This document shows positions 23,801 to 38,002 of a DNA stretch of 64,000 bases, in pieces; within the stretch, counting starts at the first letter, position 1, and each line of letters starts with the position of its first letter. The DNA is taken from NCBI GenBank assembly GCA_013398295.1, contig VZSF01001212.1, forward strand, positions 335,097 through 399,096. Reading direction: 5' to 3'. The position numbers were made by a program, and so were the translations under genes. A model generated the notes under the pieces. The model searched no databases. It had not been told where the DNA came from and saw only the letters and a list, made by a program, of their open reading frames with translations. The stretch comes from Chionis minor (lineage: Eukaryota; Chordata; Aves; Charadriiformes; Chionididae).

Positions 23801-24525
23801 AAACCTATGGTGTGAAGAGAAAATTATCTAAAAAAATCAGTAGTTTTAGGGAACAGATGCCTTTGTTTCTCCTTCAGTTTGGATAAGCTTAATATGGTTT
23901 AAAAAGTGCTATTTTCTAAGCCAGAAGACACATAAGGCACACAGAAATGAGTGTGTCACTATCATAGCCTTCACTGGCCTATACCAAAGAGACTTCTCAG
24001 GCTGAAGACACTGATCCCTGTTCCTTGAGGTACTGAGTTAAACAGTGCTGTTCAAATAGTTAGTTTCTTCCCACACTGGCAGTGAAAAAAAAAAAGGTGA
24101 CAGAAACCAACTTTGTTGTCAACATCAAACTTGCAGCAGCTACATTTTCTTTGCATGCTTTCTTTTTTTGTATTTTTAGGTGCAAGCACATAATATATCT
24201 TAGTGTAGGCTTGCACACTGTAGACTGCGAAACGTTCCCCAAGAGCCATGGGGAAAACTCACCTAAAATTAGACCAGGTAAAATAGTAGAGAATATACTG
24301 CAATTGCATAGTGCCATTAAAGTTAGGAAGAATTTAACTCTGCAAAAGCATTCTTTTCAAAACCATGACTTTTCAACAGAAAGCTATCTGGACTTTTAAA
24401 ACCCTTTTTACTATCTGGAGCTGACAGTGATATGAAGTCCAAAAAGGGCAACATATGGTTCACTCCAGACTGAAGCAACATAGTCAAGATAAAACACTCT
24501 GTGAGCAGGTAAGTCAAATATTTGC
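20806..24525. other. Unannotated, with small internal repeats
   Basis: No gene was recognised. A triple CAAATTAGGG repeat (21091-21138) and a 9-bp inverted repeat (CTCCAGGCT / AGCCTGGAG, 22147-22155 and 22176-22184) are present. The purine-rich plus-strand frame at 21292-21525 is K/R/E-rich because of base composition and is not called. Confidence 0.45.
21091..21138 (+). repeat. Three tandem ~16-bp units sharing TCAAATTAGGG
   Basis: Three consecutive units start with TCAAATTAGGG (21091, 21106 and 21122). The first and third continue with GGCAC-type ends. It is a short local tandem duplication with small length differences, and no function is visible. Confidence 0.85.
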
Positions 24526-24960
24526 TGTACTTGATTAGAACAAAAGAACGTCTTGAGACATTTTATCCTCAATTAGAATAGATAAGGAAGTTGTGAAACC
24601 AGGTAGGAAACAGACAGAGCATGCGTCTATACCGAATTCAACCAACAGGTATGATGAGGAAGACCACAGACACCACCAGAGGACCCTGGAAGACCACTAA
24701 TGGACAAAGGTCAAAGACTTTTGCATATGTTAGTAAGTTCTCGGAAACGTCGTGACTATGTAAGAGAATTCCAGGAAATTATATGAATATGTACATTTTG
24801 AATGTATATAAAACGAAGCAACCAAGCTTTGGGCATGCACACGTTAAATGGAAGCAATCCTCCGTGTGCCCAGCGCTGCAATAAAGAATGGCTGCCTTCT
24901 AAAACTTAAAAAAATCTTAGAGGGTTTTCCTTATCAGCTGACTTTTACGGTATCTGAACA
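24526..24960 (+). mobile_element. Second solo LTR of an endogenous retrovirus
   Basis: LTR architecture is visible: a TATA box (TATATAAAA, 24805-24813), then CCAGCGCTGCAATAAAGAATG with AATAAA at 24880-24885, spaced 75 bases from the TATA box, then a T-rich U5 ending in TTTACGGTATCTGAACA. I place the left edge at TGTACTTGATT and the right edge at GAACA, giving TGT...ACA ends. Both edges are approximate and no target-site duplication is evident. No retroviral genes or primer-binding site follow, so it is solo. It differs in sequence from the LTR at 14146 and belongs to another family. Confidence 0.68.
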
Positions 24961-25217
24961 GAGAGCATGTTTTGTGTGTGCTTGTCAGAGAAAAGAAGAA
25001 AGGAAAGAAGTCAGAGGCAGAAGGAACTCAAATCTCTGGAAGTATCTGTTTTCAAAACAGTCATTGTAATTTTCACCTTGAATATTTTGTAAATTTACTA
25101 TGAGCCTTTGTAATTAGAAAAAAAACCCCAAACAACCAAAATCTAACAAAAACCCCTGAAAGATTGAACAAGCTCTAAATTTCAAAATACAAAACTAAAC
25201 ATACAAGCGTATTTGTT

Positions 25218-25236
25218 CTCTCTCTCTCTCCTCTCT
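25218..25236 (+). repeat. TC dinucleotide microsatellite
   Basis: About seven TC units followed by CCTCTCTTTTCT. The surrounding 40 bases are wholly pyrimidine-rich. Confidence 0.8.
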
Positions 25237-26660
25237 TTTCTCCCACTTTCCTCTTGAGGGTTTACACATGTTCTCTGTGGATCATTTTCCGAGTACGTCA
25301 AACAGGAATTTTTTTTCATGTTTCCCTTAATCTCCTTCAGTTTAAATATTTAGGACTTCACAGGTTCTCAATAATAAGCACAAGCTCAGCAAACCTGTAG
25401 TTGGGTTGCTGAATGTGCCTTCTGTCTATATTTAGTATGAATATTTTATGACTCCTATTCACTTTGGTTCTAGGAAGCAGAGGGAGGGCTGTTAAACTAA
25501 AAACAAATAAACCCTAGGACCACTTTCTAAAAGGGCAAGTTGTTCTGCAAAGGCAGTTTTGACTAATGGAGAGGTTCTTCTGGCTGGCATTTGTAAACCT
25601 ATTGCCTTACCTCAGAAGTCAGTGAAAAAGACTACTTCTTTCAGCTGCTGTGCATCATGGCAAACAGAAAACAACTCACCTTTCCCCAAGCAATAGTATA
25701 TTCCCCCTTGCTATTCCCTGACAAGTGAAATGGAGGCTATATACCTCTGGGACCAGGTTTTAATTCTCTGCTTGTTCTACTCCTGTTACAGTTCTCCTTG
25801 AAGAATTTGATTTGTAACTGCCAAAAAGCAAAATGCTTTAACAAAACCAAACAAAGCCAAAAACAAAGAAAAGAACTCCACATATGCCATGCATCCTGGT
25901 CTTTCTAAATACTCTTTGCATTGATATGAAGATCTTACATTTATTCCTATTAACATTATTCCTGTCTCACTTGAAAACACACTTCCGTCCTCTCTTCTGG
26001 CTTTTCCTCTCTGTCTCCCTTCCTCCCGTACTTCCATCCCTTCACCTTTCTTTGTTTTCTTCAGACTGAATAAGCAAGGCACCAGCCTGCCCCACGTTGA
26101 GGCAGTCCCCAGATTTTGCACGTATTGAAAGAAACAATGAATGAGCCCTTTGCCCATCCACCCTCTTTGACAGAGGCACGACCTGAGGTGACGGCCACCC
26201 CTGCCTCGCAGAAACAGTCAACGGATGAATAAAACCCCAAATCAGTCCCCAGGAGCTGGGGATAAGGTTTTTTCCCTCATTTTTCAGTCCTGCAGTTAGC
26301 AGCGTCCTGATTTCAGATTTTTGAGTCAAGGAGACTTGATACATCTGTTACACTCATGTTTTGGAAATTCTCTCCAGCACTGGAAACCAGAAACCCTTTA
26401 AAAGCAGTTGCTGCCCATTTCTGATAGTAAACTGGCAGGAAATACACCTACGTATTTGACAGCTTATCTATCCTAGAATTTTGGTTGTGTTTAGGACTCA
26501 AACTGAACTACATATTAGGCTGTGGTTACACTCAAAGCCAAATTAGCTTCAGATAAAGATGCCCAGCTTTGCATCCTTTTCCAACTTAAGCTGTTTGCAG
26601 CCAGATAAAAGACATCTCAATACATTTCTCATATGAATCACCATTGTGCTAAACATGTTC

Positions 26661-26729
26661 TTTTTTTTTTTTTTTTTTTTTTTGGTTTTATGCATCTTTA
26701 CAATTCATTTTTTGGTGTTATGCACATTT
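26661..26729 (+). repeat. 23-T run with 22-bp direct repeat
   Basis: A 23-base T run ends in GGTTTTATGCATCTTT (unit 26678-26699). A second unit 30 bases later (26708-26729) reads T6-GGTGTTATGCACATTT, matching at 19 of 22 positions. The first copy carries the expanded T tract and the second only six T. Confidence 0.75.
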
Positions 26730-29700
26730 CTACCGCATAAAGTCAAGAATCTGTCACCTTGAGGGCACATTCAGAGCCATGGTGATATACATTATTCCAC
26801 CCTGCAAAGAACCCAGGGTCCCATTGCACCACGACTGATAACAACCATTTTAACACCGACAAGAATCAGACTCGTGGGTTTTATGCATGCACTGAAACAC
26901 CCCCCACAGAAGACAGAAAAAAAAATACAGACTTGCCAGTAAGCAAAATAACATGTCCAAGCTCAGTATTTTAAAAACTAAAATGCGCCAACCTTTAAAG
27001 CCAGCATCTCACATATGATTCTTGTTTTCTGAAGCCACCCTGTAAATCCCAGGAGTTGATTTAGCCAAGGTAGCATAAACGAAATGCTGGGCCATGTGGT
27101 ATGAACAGACGGGCACAGAGGCAATGCCAGGAGAACCTGCAGGAGCTCAGCATCAGCTCTGATCCTCAGTATGAAATGCAGCCTCTTTCAAGCCAAGAAA
27201 GAACCTTCTCTGCCAGACCTTAGGCCAGATCAGACCTTTAATTAAAGAATAATCCTAAGGAGTTTTCTCTGTAATAGAAAAACTGCAAAACTTTCCTGAA
27301 AGTGAAACTGGACCCTATTAAGTCTTACATTCTCAGATTTTCCTTATCATTACTGGTAGATACTCCAGGTTGAAGTATTCACACATAGAAAGGCTGGATT
27401 CTTTACACTTGGTGGACTTATCCGATTTGGTCTCAGAGGGGCATAATGTCTTTCTTTCATAAACTACCAACAATGAAGACTGGTTTTGCAGGAACAAAGG
27501 GTCCAATTTAAGCTGAGACAGAGTTACTTGAGGTTTGTAGTATTTGCTGTCTCACAAGTAACTGAAAGTGCACAAAAGCAGTTAGAAACAAAGGGATTAG
27601 AATATTAAGGTGTGTTTTATAGAAGATTTCAGAAAATTAGTACAGAGGTTCACTTGTGTAATGAACTATATAACGTCAGATACTACTGAGCAATCAAAGT
27701 TAAATTAAAGAAACCATTAATAGGCACATAGGCTTCAGTTTTGCTTTTAAGAACTGCTGCATACAGACAAGCTCCCACACAATTCTTTGGATAACCTGAA
27801 TGGTCTTTACTTCTGCTCTCTTTTCCTCCATGTCTCTATGATCACATTCTGAATTGAGAAGTCCTTCAAACACAACAAAGTCCTGATTATTAAAAGGCAG
27901 GGTGCTTCTTTTAAGTGCCTGCCGTCACAAATTGTGAAGAATTAAAGAACAGTAATCCAGGATTCTCTTGGAGTGCGATTTCCAAATGCTGATCATTTGC
28001 CTGTCATCAGCATGGCACTTTTTCCTACTACTTTCATTACCACGTAATAATTTTTCAAACCTCACTCAGTCAGGACTAATGATTTCTGCATCTGGTGTGT
28101 TCAGACAATGCGAAAGTACTTGCCTGAAGAAGACAGAAAGCCTGTAAGCTAGCAGACTGCATTCTGCACGTCTGCTCAGCCCCAGCTGCTTTAAACAGCT
28201 GCAAAGTATAAAACTTGCTCTCAATTTACATTATCACTTTTATCCATCACATTGTTCACTGAAGCCAAAAGCACAGCTTATTCTTTCTGTGTGAACTGCA
28301 GCATCGTTGCAGCCTTTGTCCCATAGAGGTAATTCAGACCTGCATGACACAACCATAAAACGAGCGAGGTGACATCTGCGGTTATTCTGTGTTTACACCA
28401 AGGCACTGAAGAAGCAGTATTAAGTATAATTTTTAGGTTTTGAACTACATTTCCCATGATGAGAGGAGCAACACGGGGATTAGGAGCGAGCCGTGTCTCC
28501 CACATCCCAGTCCAGCACCCCACCACTATGCTACCACAAAAATTAGACAAGAAAAAATAAAAGCAGCCTATTTCTAAATGTATTCACCTTTTCTGTGTTC
28601 TGCTGACATAGCTGAAAGTGCAGTACACACTCCTGTAAATTAAGATCTGGATACATCAGAAGTAAGAGCTGTAAAATGCTTTCAGAGCTCCAGGCATAGC
28701 ACTCTCTTAAATTACCACATTCTGCAAAGGTCTTCCTGGAGAAGGATTATACCATGAGGAAGAAGTGAGAGAGCAGGAGGAAGGGAGGGAGAGAACAACC
28801 TACTTAATGCTCTGATTTAGAGAAGTTTGAGAAACAGTGCAGTAACTGGTGTACTGGCAGAGCTGTGGGATGGCCAACTAGACTGAACATAACTGTATGT
28901 GCAACAGAACCATTAAGGCTGGTATAAATGACATAAGAATATAACCATATGCATCTGGATGTACAAAAATAAAAAAAAAGGGGACCCTATATAGGTAAGA
29001 ATCCATATGAATTCCAGAAGCAAAAGTAGGGAACACATTGCTTCTGCCAAGCCCAGAAGGTTGCACTCCAACATAACCACGGCACCCAAAACCTCCCATC
29101 CCCACATCGGGAAGATGGTAACAGGACAGAGCAATACTGCCTGTGCCATTTTGCCAGTAACTGAAGAATTTCATTCCAACAGCCTACCACAGAAACAGAC
29201 AAATATTCCAAACAAACAAGGGAAAACAGACAACGAGCAGCACCTTTGAGATTAATGAAACCAAAGGAAGCAAAATCCTGATGCACAGGGCATTTCCACA
29301 AGGAAAGCAACCTCCTAAAGGTTATGAAAGACCTGTCCCAAACCTACTGTGTTGTCTCCAGTCCAGAAGGACCCCAGGGATGAAATGCCATGTCAGACAC
29401 TGGCTGCCCTCGTCCCGTGTACCGCACACAAGTGGTGCTGGACACAATACTCAGGAACGCAGGTCTCGGTGCCCTGCCAATACATGGGTGTGAGAACACG
29501 AGAGAATGAATGCAAGTTAAAACAACTTACTCATAAGTTTTGTATAAATATATACAGCCTTTCTTTTCCATAAGATTTCCCACAGGGCTTTGTTACACTT
29601 ATTTCCCACAAACATGATATTCACACGTTCGTATGTTGAGTTGCCAGCCTGGGAACGGCAACTAGATGAACGCAGTGCCCCTCTTTCCCTCTGCCTACTC

Positions 29701-32700
29701 TGGCACAAAGTTCTAGTTAATCTTTACTTTCTGACTAACAGTTTGTATAGCTCAAATATCATCCAGAGTGTTTGCCAAACAAAGAAAAAGGTGGGGAAGA
29801 AGGAATTTGGAAAAGGCTTTTGTGAAATTTTCCTCAAATGAAAGCCTGACATTTTTTGCTGCTGTGGAAAAAATATTTACATTTTGGGGCAATTTTTAGG
29901 AAACAGTTTTGTGAAAAATGTCTTTCACTTGCCAACTTTTTGTTCAATCTTTTGCACCTTTATTGTGCATTCTTTCCTTCAATTATAGCTCTCATAAAGT
30001 GAAAAAGATAACAGTGGAAAAAATACAATAAATACAGTGACTTGAAAAAAATCCTAACGAATAATAAAAACAGACTGAATGTCATTCCAAGTTTGTTCTT
30101 ATTTTAGGAGAAATTACAAAGGTTTCAAAAAAATTGAGATTTTTGGTATACATTCTAGTTAAAATGAATATGCTAGCAGGCATTGCATCCCATGCTTTCT
30201 TATCACTGACTTGCTTTTGCAGTTGTAACTAAGCAAACATTAGTAAGTAATAAACATTTCGTACATATCTTAACATATCTGTAACAACGAAGACGTAAAA
30301 TTTTTCACCCTAAAGATTCACTTATCATCTTAAGTCACGGTCTGTAAATTCAGATGTGGCTGTCACACAACCAAAGTACAACCAGTAACACAATTCTTCC
30401 AAATAACTATCTTCCTTTACAGCCACATATTGCCTGCTGCCCTCCTGTCCTAAACAGGATGTAGAAGGTATAATAAGCGACTTTATGTTAGTCAGGCACT
30501 AGGAGAACTTTAAAGCGGAAAAGAGAAAAAGAAATTTTGACTTCTGGTGGCTATGCTTTCAGTCAGCTCCCTGTCTTGGGAACCAGCAGACACGGTAATT
30601 AGTCACAGTGGAGTCCATCAATCTTTATTAATGTTTTCTAGAAAAATCAGAGCAATTGCATAAGTACATTCACATACCTGCTAAATCGCTTCTGAATACA
30701 GCAACACGCTGTCCCCTTTTCGCTTTTTTAAGCCACTTCATTTTGAAAAGTTGCATCACTGTTTCCAAGTGGAATTTCTGAACGACAAATCTATTCTTTT
30801 CTATTAGTTATGCAATTGCAATTAGAACACAAAGTTTTTTTCAGGCCTGAATCAGACGTTGACATTCTGAAAAGAGTGCCATTGATTGTACAGGTCATTA
30901 CGCTACAGACATTTCCTGAGCCTGCTGAAATCAGTTGGAAAAATGGCTATCACAACAGGACTATATTCAGTACAACAGTGCTGTTTCCGCTGTAGATAAT
31001 ACCTGTCAGCTGATAAGACGATACTTGATCAAGGTATCAACCACATCCTGTGAAATCCGACGTACAGTGCTTCCAGAAAGACCTGCTTCTGGCAGTGTGG
31101 AGCCAGAAATGCCTCTTGCTAACAACGCAAGAAACTCAGGAGTAAACATGAAAACAAGGAATTAATCATTTTCGATACTCTACAACTAGAACCCACACAC
31201 TCCAGCTTCACTACAAGGCTCAAACCTCAGGTGTGGGATAACACTAAAGGCACGTTACTCAGAATTACGTGCAACCCCTTACCACGCCTCATCTGGATAA
31301 GATGGGACTGAACTCAGAAGATGGAATGCCATATGAAACTGTATACAACAAGCAAATTTTGCTATCAGTTCTTACAAGTGACTGCAGGATTTTCACATCT
31401 TCAGGGAGGTTGGCAAGGATGTTTTTGAAATTTTAAGTTGCACTGAAAATCAAAGGGCATGAGAATATTATCTGAGTTAGCATTTCACTTTATGTATTAG
31501 TGATTCCAACAAAGAGCTGTCAGTCTGAGATCTCTGTATTTTTTGTTCTGTTTGTATTCACTTCTGAATTACTCAAGGAAGTTTCTCCACATTATGGTAT
31601 TTGCATACAAAGTGTGTGTTATAGTGTTGTTCCATACTGTGATTTCCCATCCTTTCTATACTAGAAGATTTTTGATTGCAAATCAGGATTCCCCTTCCCT
31701 CTCAAGAGCACAACATAGGTAAGACGGTGAGGATTCTCTAATATCCATGCACTAGATCAAGAAATGGAACTGCCAGAGGGATATACTGTATCTTGGCAAA
31801 CCAGTAAACTTGTGTTTTCATTCTGTATTGGAAAATGCATAGCTTTTCAGGATGCAATTTTCTTAAACCAGCCTGTTTCAAGGTCGGGAAGTTCATGTTT
31901 TCACATACAGAGACTTTTTTTCTCCCTTGATCCCTAGTCAGAAGTGACCACCTGTAAAATATGTCACCACAAGAGTTTAACTGATGCCAATATATCTCAC
32001 AAAATGTGTTGGATTTTAAGGAACAAGGTTCTTAACAGCTCCACTGGGAGCACTTTTATTTCCACCAGCAGAGAGACAGCATGGCTCAGTTTTCCTGAGA
32101 GGAGAGATGTCTTCTTCACACATAAAGAGAAGCCGGTGGAATTTGCTAAATACCACAGTGTTCAGATTTCTATGTTTCCTTACAATACAAACAAGTCGCT
32201 ATTTATTTAGAAAAACAGCTCTACATTTGATAGAGGAAAATGAATAATGACACTGTCAGACACAGACTACATGTCTGACACTTGATGATGAAGCTCTCAA
32301 AGCTCTTGAACCCCTGTATTTACCGCTCCCTCTTGTTACTGTAAAGCCTCTGCTTTCCAACTTGCGTGCCATTCCATGGAAACGGTTGAGATGGCACATT
32401 TTCTATAACACATTCAAATAAAAACCAACCCAACTGGCCAACAACATAATCGAGTGTCTCCAGGCTTGCACCTCTTTATGCTGCTCAACCCAGTCCTCCC
32501 ACCTGTGGAACTGATAGAGACCTGCTGCTGCTAGGGAAGAAAATTAAGGCACTAGGCTTTCACCTCTGCCAGTAGAGGTCAATGCTCTCAAAATCAATGC
32601 CACGCCTGTCTTCTAAAAGGCCTGCTCTTTCCAGCCATTTCGGGCACCAGACCAGGACGCTGGAAAGACAGTATCTGTTCCTCCTGCCAGCACTGCGGCA

Positions 32701-32708
32701 CCAGCCAG

Positions 32709-32770
32709 CGGGGTGACTGACTTCAGGCAAGTCACTTCACCTCTGAGCTTCGTGGCATTTTATTTTTCGT
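32709..32770 (+). mobile_element. MIR-like core fragment
   Basis: The plus strand reads GGGTGACTGACTTCAGGCAAG, then TCACTTCACCTCTGAGCTTC, then T/A-rich sequence. This matches the MIR core landmarks 'gtgaccttgggcaagtcacttaacctctctgagcctc' followed by 'catctgtaa'. It is about 60 bp, ancient, and opposite in orientation to the copy at 6.2 kb. It was identified by landmark matching only. Confidence 0.6.
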
Positions 32771-35700
32771 AATTCAGCATTTGTAATTCTGAAGAAACTT
32801 GTCCAAAGAATTCTGTAAGGTGGACGGAATCATATCAATATTGCCTATTACCTGGGAGCAGAGACTGACCCCCACCTCTCTACTACCCTGTTATCCCTCA
32901 GACAAAAAGGAGAAGCACATTACAACAGGTAAGCTACAGCTACTCAACTCCAATGAAGCAGAGTGAGATGCAGCCAAGTGGTTGTGTGTGTTTCGGCATA
33001 CTAAAAAAAATATTAAACTCTTTTTCTTCACTATAGACCTCTTAGAGAATGGTAAGATGCTTTTTTTCACAAGCTATTTTAGTAGAAAATTCAGAGCAGT
33101 CAACAACCTTACTGCAGCACAAGGCTTCTTGTGACCCAGTACTGGTGTTACATTGCTGGAAAATACCGACAAACCCAACAGAGAAAGCAAGTCCTTTGCA
33201 GTCCTGCTTATGTGACTGCTCCTGTCTTGTCTGACACGCTGGAGACAACCGCCAAAGTTAAAAGGGTAAGTTGTGACAGCATGAAGAGAAACTCTCACTC
33301 AAGCTGAAAAAAATTCATGCCATACTGAGCAAAAACACAGATATGAAGCATATATTCTCTCTTGTACTAACCTCAAAATTGCAGTCAGATTTTTTTTAAT
33401 TATTCTTTAAATATACAGACTCCCTTCTTTCCAAAATGCCTGGGGGAAAAAAAAAAAAGTCAAGCTCAACTTCTGAGGCAAAAAATTCCCTGCACCCAAA
33501 AAACAACTAACCCCAAAGAAAACCCCACCCTACACAGCTACTCCCTCTTTGTCTGGTCCAGTTAAGTCTACCTCTCTACTTGGATCAGTAACTTGTCCCG
33601 CTCATAGAACAGCACCATTTTCTGTATGCCTCTCCTCAGTTACGTGACCAAAAGTCACCTTGCACTTTGTCCAAACTACTGAACTAAAAGCAAGTGACAG
33701 TGCAGGACAGCTTACACTGGCACCAAGGTGTGAAATGCTAATTTCATTGTATTCCTAAATTATTGTAAATACTCAGGTCTGAGAAGGTAATGGCAAGACT
33801 GTGACACCCTGAGTAAAACTGGACTCCAAGGGAAATCTAGATGGAAGCACTTAGCGGCTAAGGCACTGCCAAAAGTGACTAAGAGACATAATATCAACTC
33901 ATTTTCTTAAATCACTTGTGATGCGTTTTTTCACGGTTACCTTCCAATGTATTTGAACAAAACTCAGTTCCTTCATGCTCTGTGAAAGTCCTATTGCTGT
34001 ATTCTCCATCAAACAAAGGCAAATAAATCTTTGCAAAATGCGCACTAGATGGGGGCACTGCCTGCTCACACCAATAGTTATCTTGCAACCAGATGAAAGA
34101 GTTCAGATTAATGGTGACTGAAAATTGCTAGAGAATGCAGCTTCTCACAAAGTGCACCCAGATCATGCCCTATGCTGGTTTGTTTTTAAATGTCAGCAAC
34201 TTTCTCTGTTCTAAAAGAAAAAAAGTAATCCTGTAATTGGTAAAGAATGTAAAGCCCCATTCTTGTTAAAAGCAAAAACAATCCACGTTGCCCGTAAGCT
34301 ACTGTACTGACGGAGTGAAACTGCTGACTTCTAGTCAATGTATTCTAGTCTGTTCTGTTTCAGATCATGGCCCTATTAAGTCACCTGTTAGTTCACTGGT
34401 GTGAGACCTTTATTTTCTATCTACATGGACTCATTAGTAATAACAAACCTCCTTTTTTCTTTCCATTAAGGCATTTCAAAGATGGTCTGCAATGAGCTTA
34501 TCACCTGCAAATGTTTTCGTACACTTTAATACAATGAACTTTAGTATTACATTCAAATAACAACACATATTAAATTTAATTTGGCATGTGGGAAAATAAA
34601 ATGAAAGGATGAATTCTGAAGCACAAACAGGATAAATAGATAGGATTCAACTTCATCATATTAAATAATTACATCCTGGCACAGTACCCAAAGCATATTC
34701 ATCACGAAGAGACTACAGAGCACGGCACATTTCCAAAGTCCAACTTCCTCAGACAAAGGCTGGACGACTCTGACAAACCAGAAGCCTTACAGACTTGCTT
34801 GCTGTTGCTGCATTACCGGTTCCTGGAAATTCGCTGAACTGCAATTCATTGTTACAGTTCATTAACAGGGTCCATGAATATAAAAGCTGTTAATGACACC
34901 TGCGTTGTGCAAGTGTTCACATGGCACTGACTGCATTCCGTACGTCTCCCAGCTGCAACGGGTTTCCCGTCAGGGCTCCTCCTCAGCCTGGTCCGAGGGC
35001 TGAAGAAGGCTGTCGTCATTGTTTGCACCGAAAGGAAACACAGTGTTGTGCCCATCCTGCTGGGAGGACAGGCCATCTGTGCAGCGCACAAAGAATTTAC
35101 ACTTAGCAGACCTCTCTCTTCTGCTGGGTTTTTGCTTTGGAAATACGCTTTACTTCTGGCATCGCTGAAACAGCTTTATTCTGGGTATTCCCAGTACCCT
35201 GCATTCTACCTTATTAATAAAAAATTCAAAAGCACCAGGCACCTAATCCACACATGATAAAAGAAAACGATGCAGTTCCCGGTTGCGAGAGCCGCGTTGT
35301 CAAGTCCTGCAGCAGATGCCACTGTTGGCTGCATTTTTTGCCCTGCAGAGTCGCCAAAGAGGATATGAAGTCAAATCAGCCATGTTCAAAATGCAAAATT
35401 TTTTGTTTTCTCAGAACAGGCGTTCTGCTGTATGCTGTCCTCCCAGCATAATAACATTTATCCACCCCATCAACGGTATTTTACCCAACGGTCAGGTGAT
35501 TCCCGTGAAAGTACCATTCACAAGATCCACTGTAACATGCCCACATGAAACACACAGAATTTATTATCAGCCCAGGGATATTATTGCATTAGAATATGCT
35601 TTCAATCAAATCAGTGGGATAAGATTCTCCATGTTTTAAAATGAAGGTAACGTAACCTACATTAATTATTTTTTTTCTTACTGAAGCAAAATATGGAAGA

Positions 35701-38002
35701 CTGAGGTTAACCACACGTAACTATACAAGATCCTCTTTTCTCCCCTTTTCCACTTCAGCAACCCTGGATCAAAATTACTCTGCTTCAACCTGAGCACAAG
35801 AAGCAACCCCAGGTTAAAACAAGTTATTTCTCCTCCAGGCAGGTCCACAAGGCATGTGGCTTTTCCCTTGCTTCTACCTGATGCTCGAGTACTTTTTTTT
35901 ACTGTGATTGCTTGTTCTGAAGTTTAGCAATGTAAGCATGCCTGAAAATTACATGGCCAGCTTGCACAAAATGAGGGTCTCAAATCCAATACACACACAA
36001 ACACAAAGCTCAGACCAGTTAATGCATATTACAGAAACCGCACACAGAAAACAGCTGTCAGTCAAAAATCCCACTCCTTCTTGACTAATCTAATTACTTG
36101 CCTAGAAATATATTTAAACTACAAGTGCAACCTTATGCTAGTTGCACTGCATCTCTTCCATGATACAGAGTATGAAGATTTTCTTTATAAGCAAACCAGG
36201 AAGAGACACAAAAGAGGGATGACTTTCTGAAGAATTAGAAAAAATAGCTATAGATTTTTAAGTGCAAAAGTTTGCTCCTCTTAACTAATTCTTTATGTGA
36301 CAAACCTGAACAAGGAGAAAACGCTCCCCTTGTTTTAAGGCAAAGTGAAGAGAAGTCAAGATTCCACCTGTCTAAACCACAGAAATTAAATGGACTTTCG
36401 CATTACTTTGCTTTTCTTTTGATGGGACCTGAACGAAACTAATTACAGTCAGTTACTGTTCTGATACGAACAATATTCACAGGTCTGGTACTGAGCTTTT
36501 TTCAGGAAGCCTAAGCTCACAGAACGGTCTACACCTAGCTATAGCAAGACTGTAACTCACCCCTTCCAGGTCACAATATTCAATTACTGTACAAAACACC
36601 CACTAAAATCAATGACAGCTTCACAAAAATAACTGGAGTTATACCTGGATCTCTTAGCACATATACCGAAGGTTGAGGCTCTGTTTGGTTCAGTTTAGAA
36701 CAATCTCCGATACGTTTTAGTGTTCACTGAAAGGGAAAAAAAAAAAAAAGAATTTATTAAAGATTACTCAGATATCTTTAAATGTTTTTGGCAAGGGCAG
36801 ACTGATCTTAAAACTAGTTTAATATTAATACTCTGTTATGGAGGATTTGAAAGTACTCTGTGGTTTTTTTTTCTGTTGAAGTCTGAACAAAAGCAATGCA
36901 ATGGGAGTACTATGCCTTACATGCCAAGTATATGGACTTGCCAATTTCTCAAAGCCGGAAGTATCTCTTCTGCATGGAAACAAAGCTAGAAAGAAGGAAG
37001 GCTAGTACTCTAATGAAGAATATATTGAATTACTATTAATGATCAGAATAAAAATAGTCAGTTTTCTTCCAGCTTGAAAACAAAATAATGCTTTTTCCTA
37101 ACCCGGCATTATGTGTTACTCCTTCCCAACAGTAAAAAAACCCAAAACACTACAAGACTGAGTATCTACCTGTAATGGCAGCTGACTGTAACTGTATATC
37201 CTGTTGTCATCCAGCAATCATGCCATTTTGGAAAGACATCTTACCATGCTTTTATAGAAATTCTCAATTCCATTACAGTGTTGTTGAAAGGACTAAAATA
37301 TGAGCACAAAGAGAATTTTTAATGTGCTGTATGTGTCTCCAAACGTAACTATAAAACTAAAAAAAAAAAATGTTGACATCCCACTCTGACTTCATCTTCT
37401 CAGACAGATGCAAAAGCTTTGCCACGGGCAGCCAAGCTTTCTTTCAAACACCAGAGGCGCAGGGATAGGTGCTCGACTTTGCATTTGACGGCAAGCAAAG
37501 TCTGAAGATAGAGAGTGACCCACTTAAAGCACGTTTCACTTTAGATTTGAGAAGGTGTTATTACCCCAGTCTGACAGCAGGCGATCTGATTTGAAATTTG
37601 AAATTGCTTTATCTTTTGCTCAGCAAGGGTAATGAGATGAAAGGGATTAGAGACCCAAGCTGTGATTGAGACCAGAATAAGTTACTATTTCCTAGCAGCT
37701 TAAGAAGACAGCAATGTCCTACTGCTTTTCAACATTGCTGCGATTTACAATAGTTCTGCTCTTTTATGTCCCTCAGTGAAAACGCTTCTATTATCATTGT
37801 GTTTAAAGGGTGTTTGCCGAGGGATGTTTAGCAGTCCCATTTGAACTCTCTCTCTTGATTGCAGTCGTGTATTATTGTCATCAACTATCAAGAAATTTTG
37901 TGCCTCTTCTGGAAATTAACACTTTGGTAAAGGCCACTGGCAGATTTCTGCATCTGTGTGCAAGCGGAAACTCGGTATTTCGAAGGGTTACATACTGGCA
38001 AT
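32771..38002. other. Unannotated single-copy sequence
   Basis: No gene or transposon was recognised. The plus-strand frame at 35283-35639 (118 codons) lacks splice or initiation support. Homopolymer A runs occur near 33448 and 36739. The sequence resembles intron or intergenic DNA. Confidence 0.5.

Larger units (their letters stand above)
24961..32708. other. Long stretch without recognisable genes
   Basis: Nearly 8 kb with only short frames, a CT dinucleotide run (25218-25236), a 23-T run (26661-26683) with a related neighbouring copy, and A-rich tracts. No LINE, LTR or exon could be supported. The minus-strand frame at 28278-28550 was considered and left out. Confidence 0.5.
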
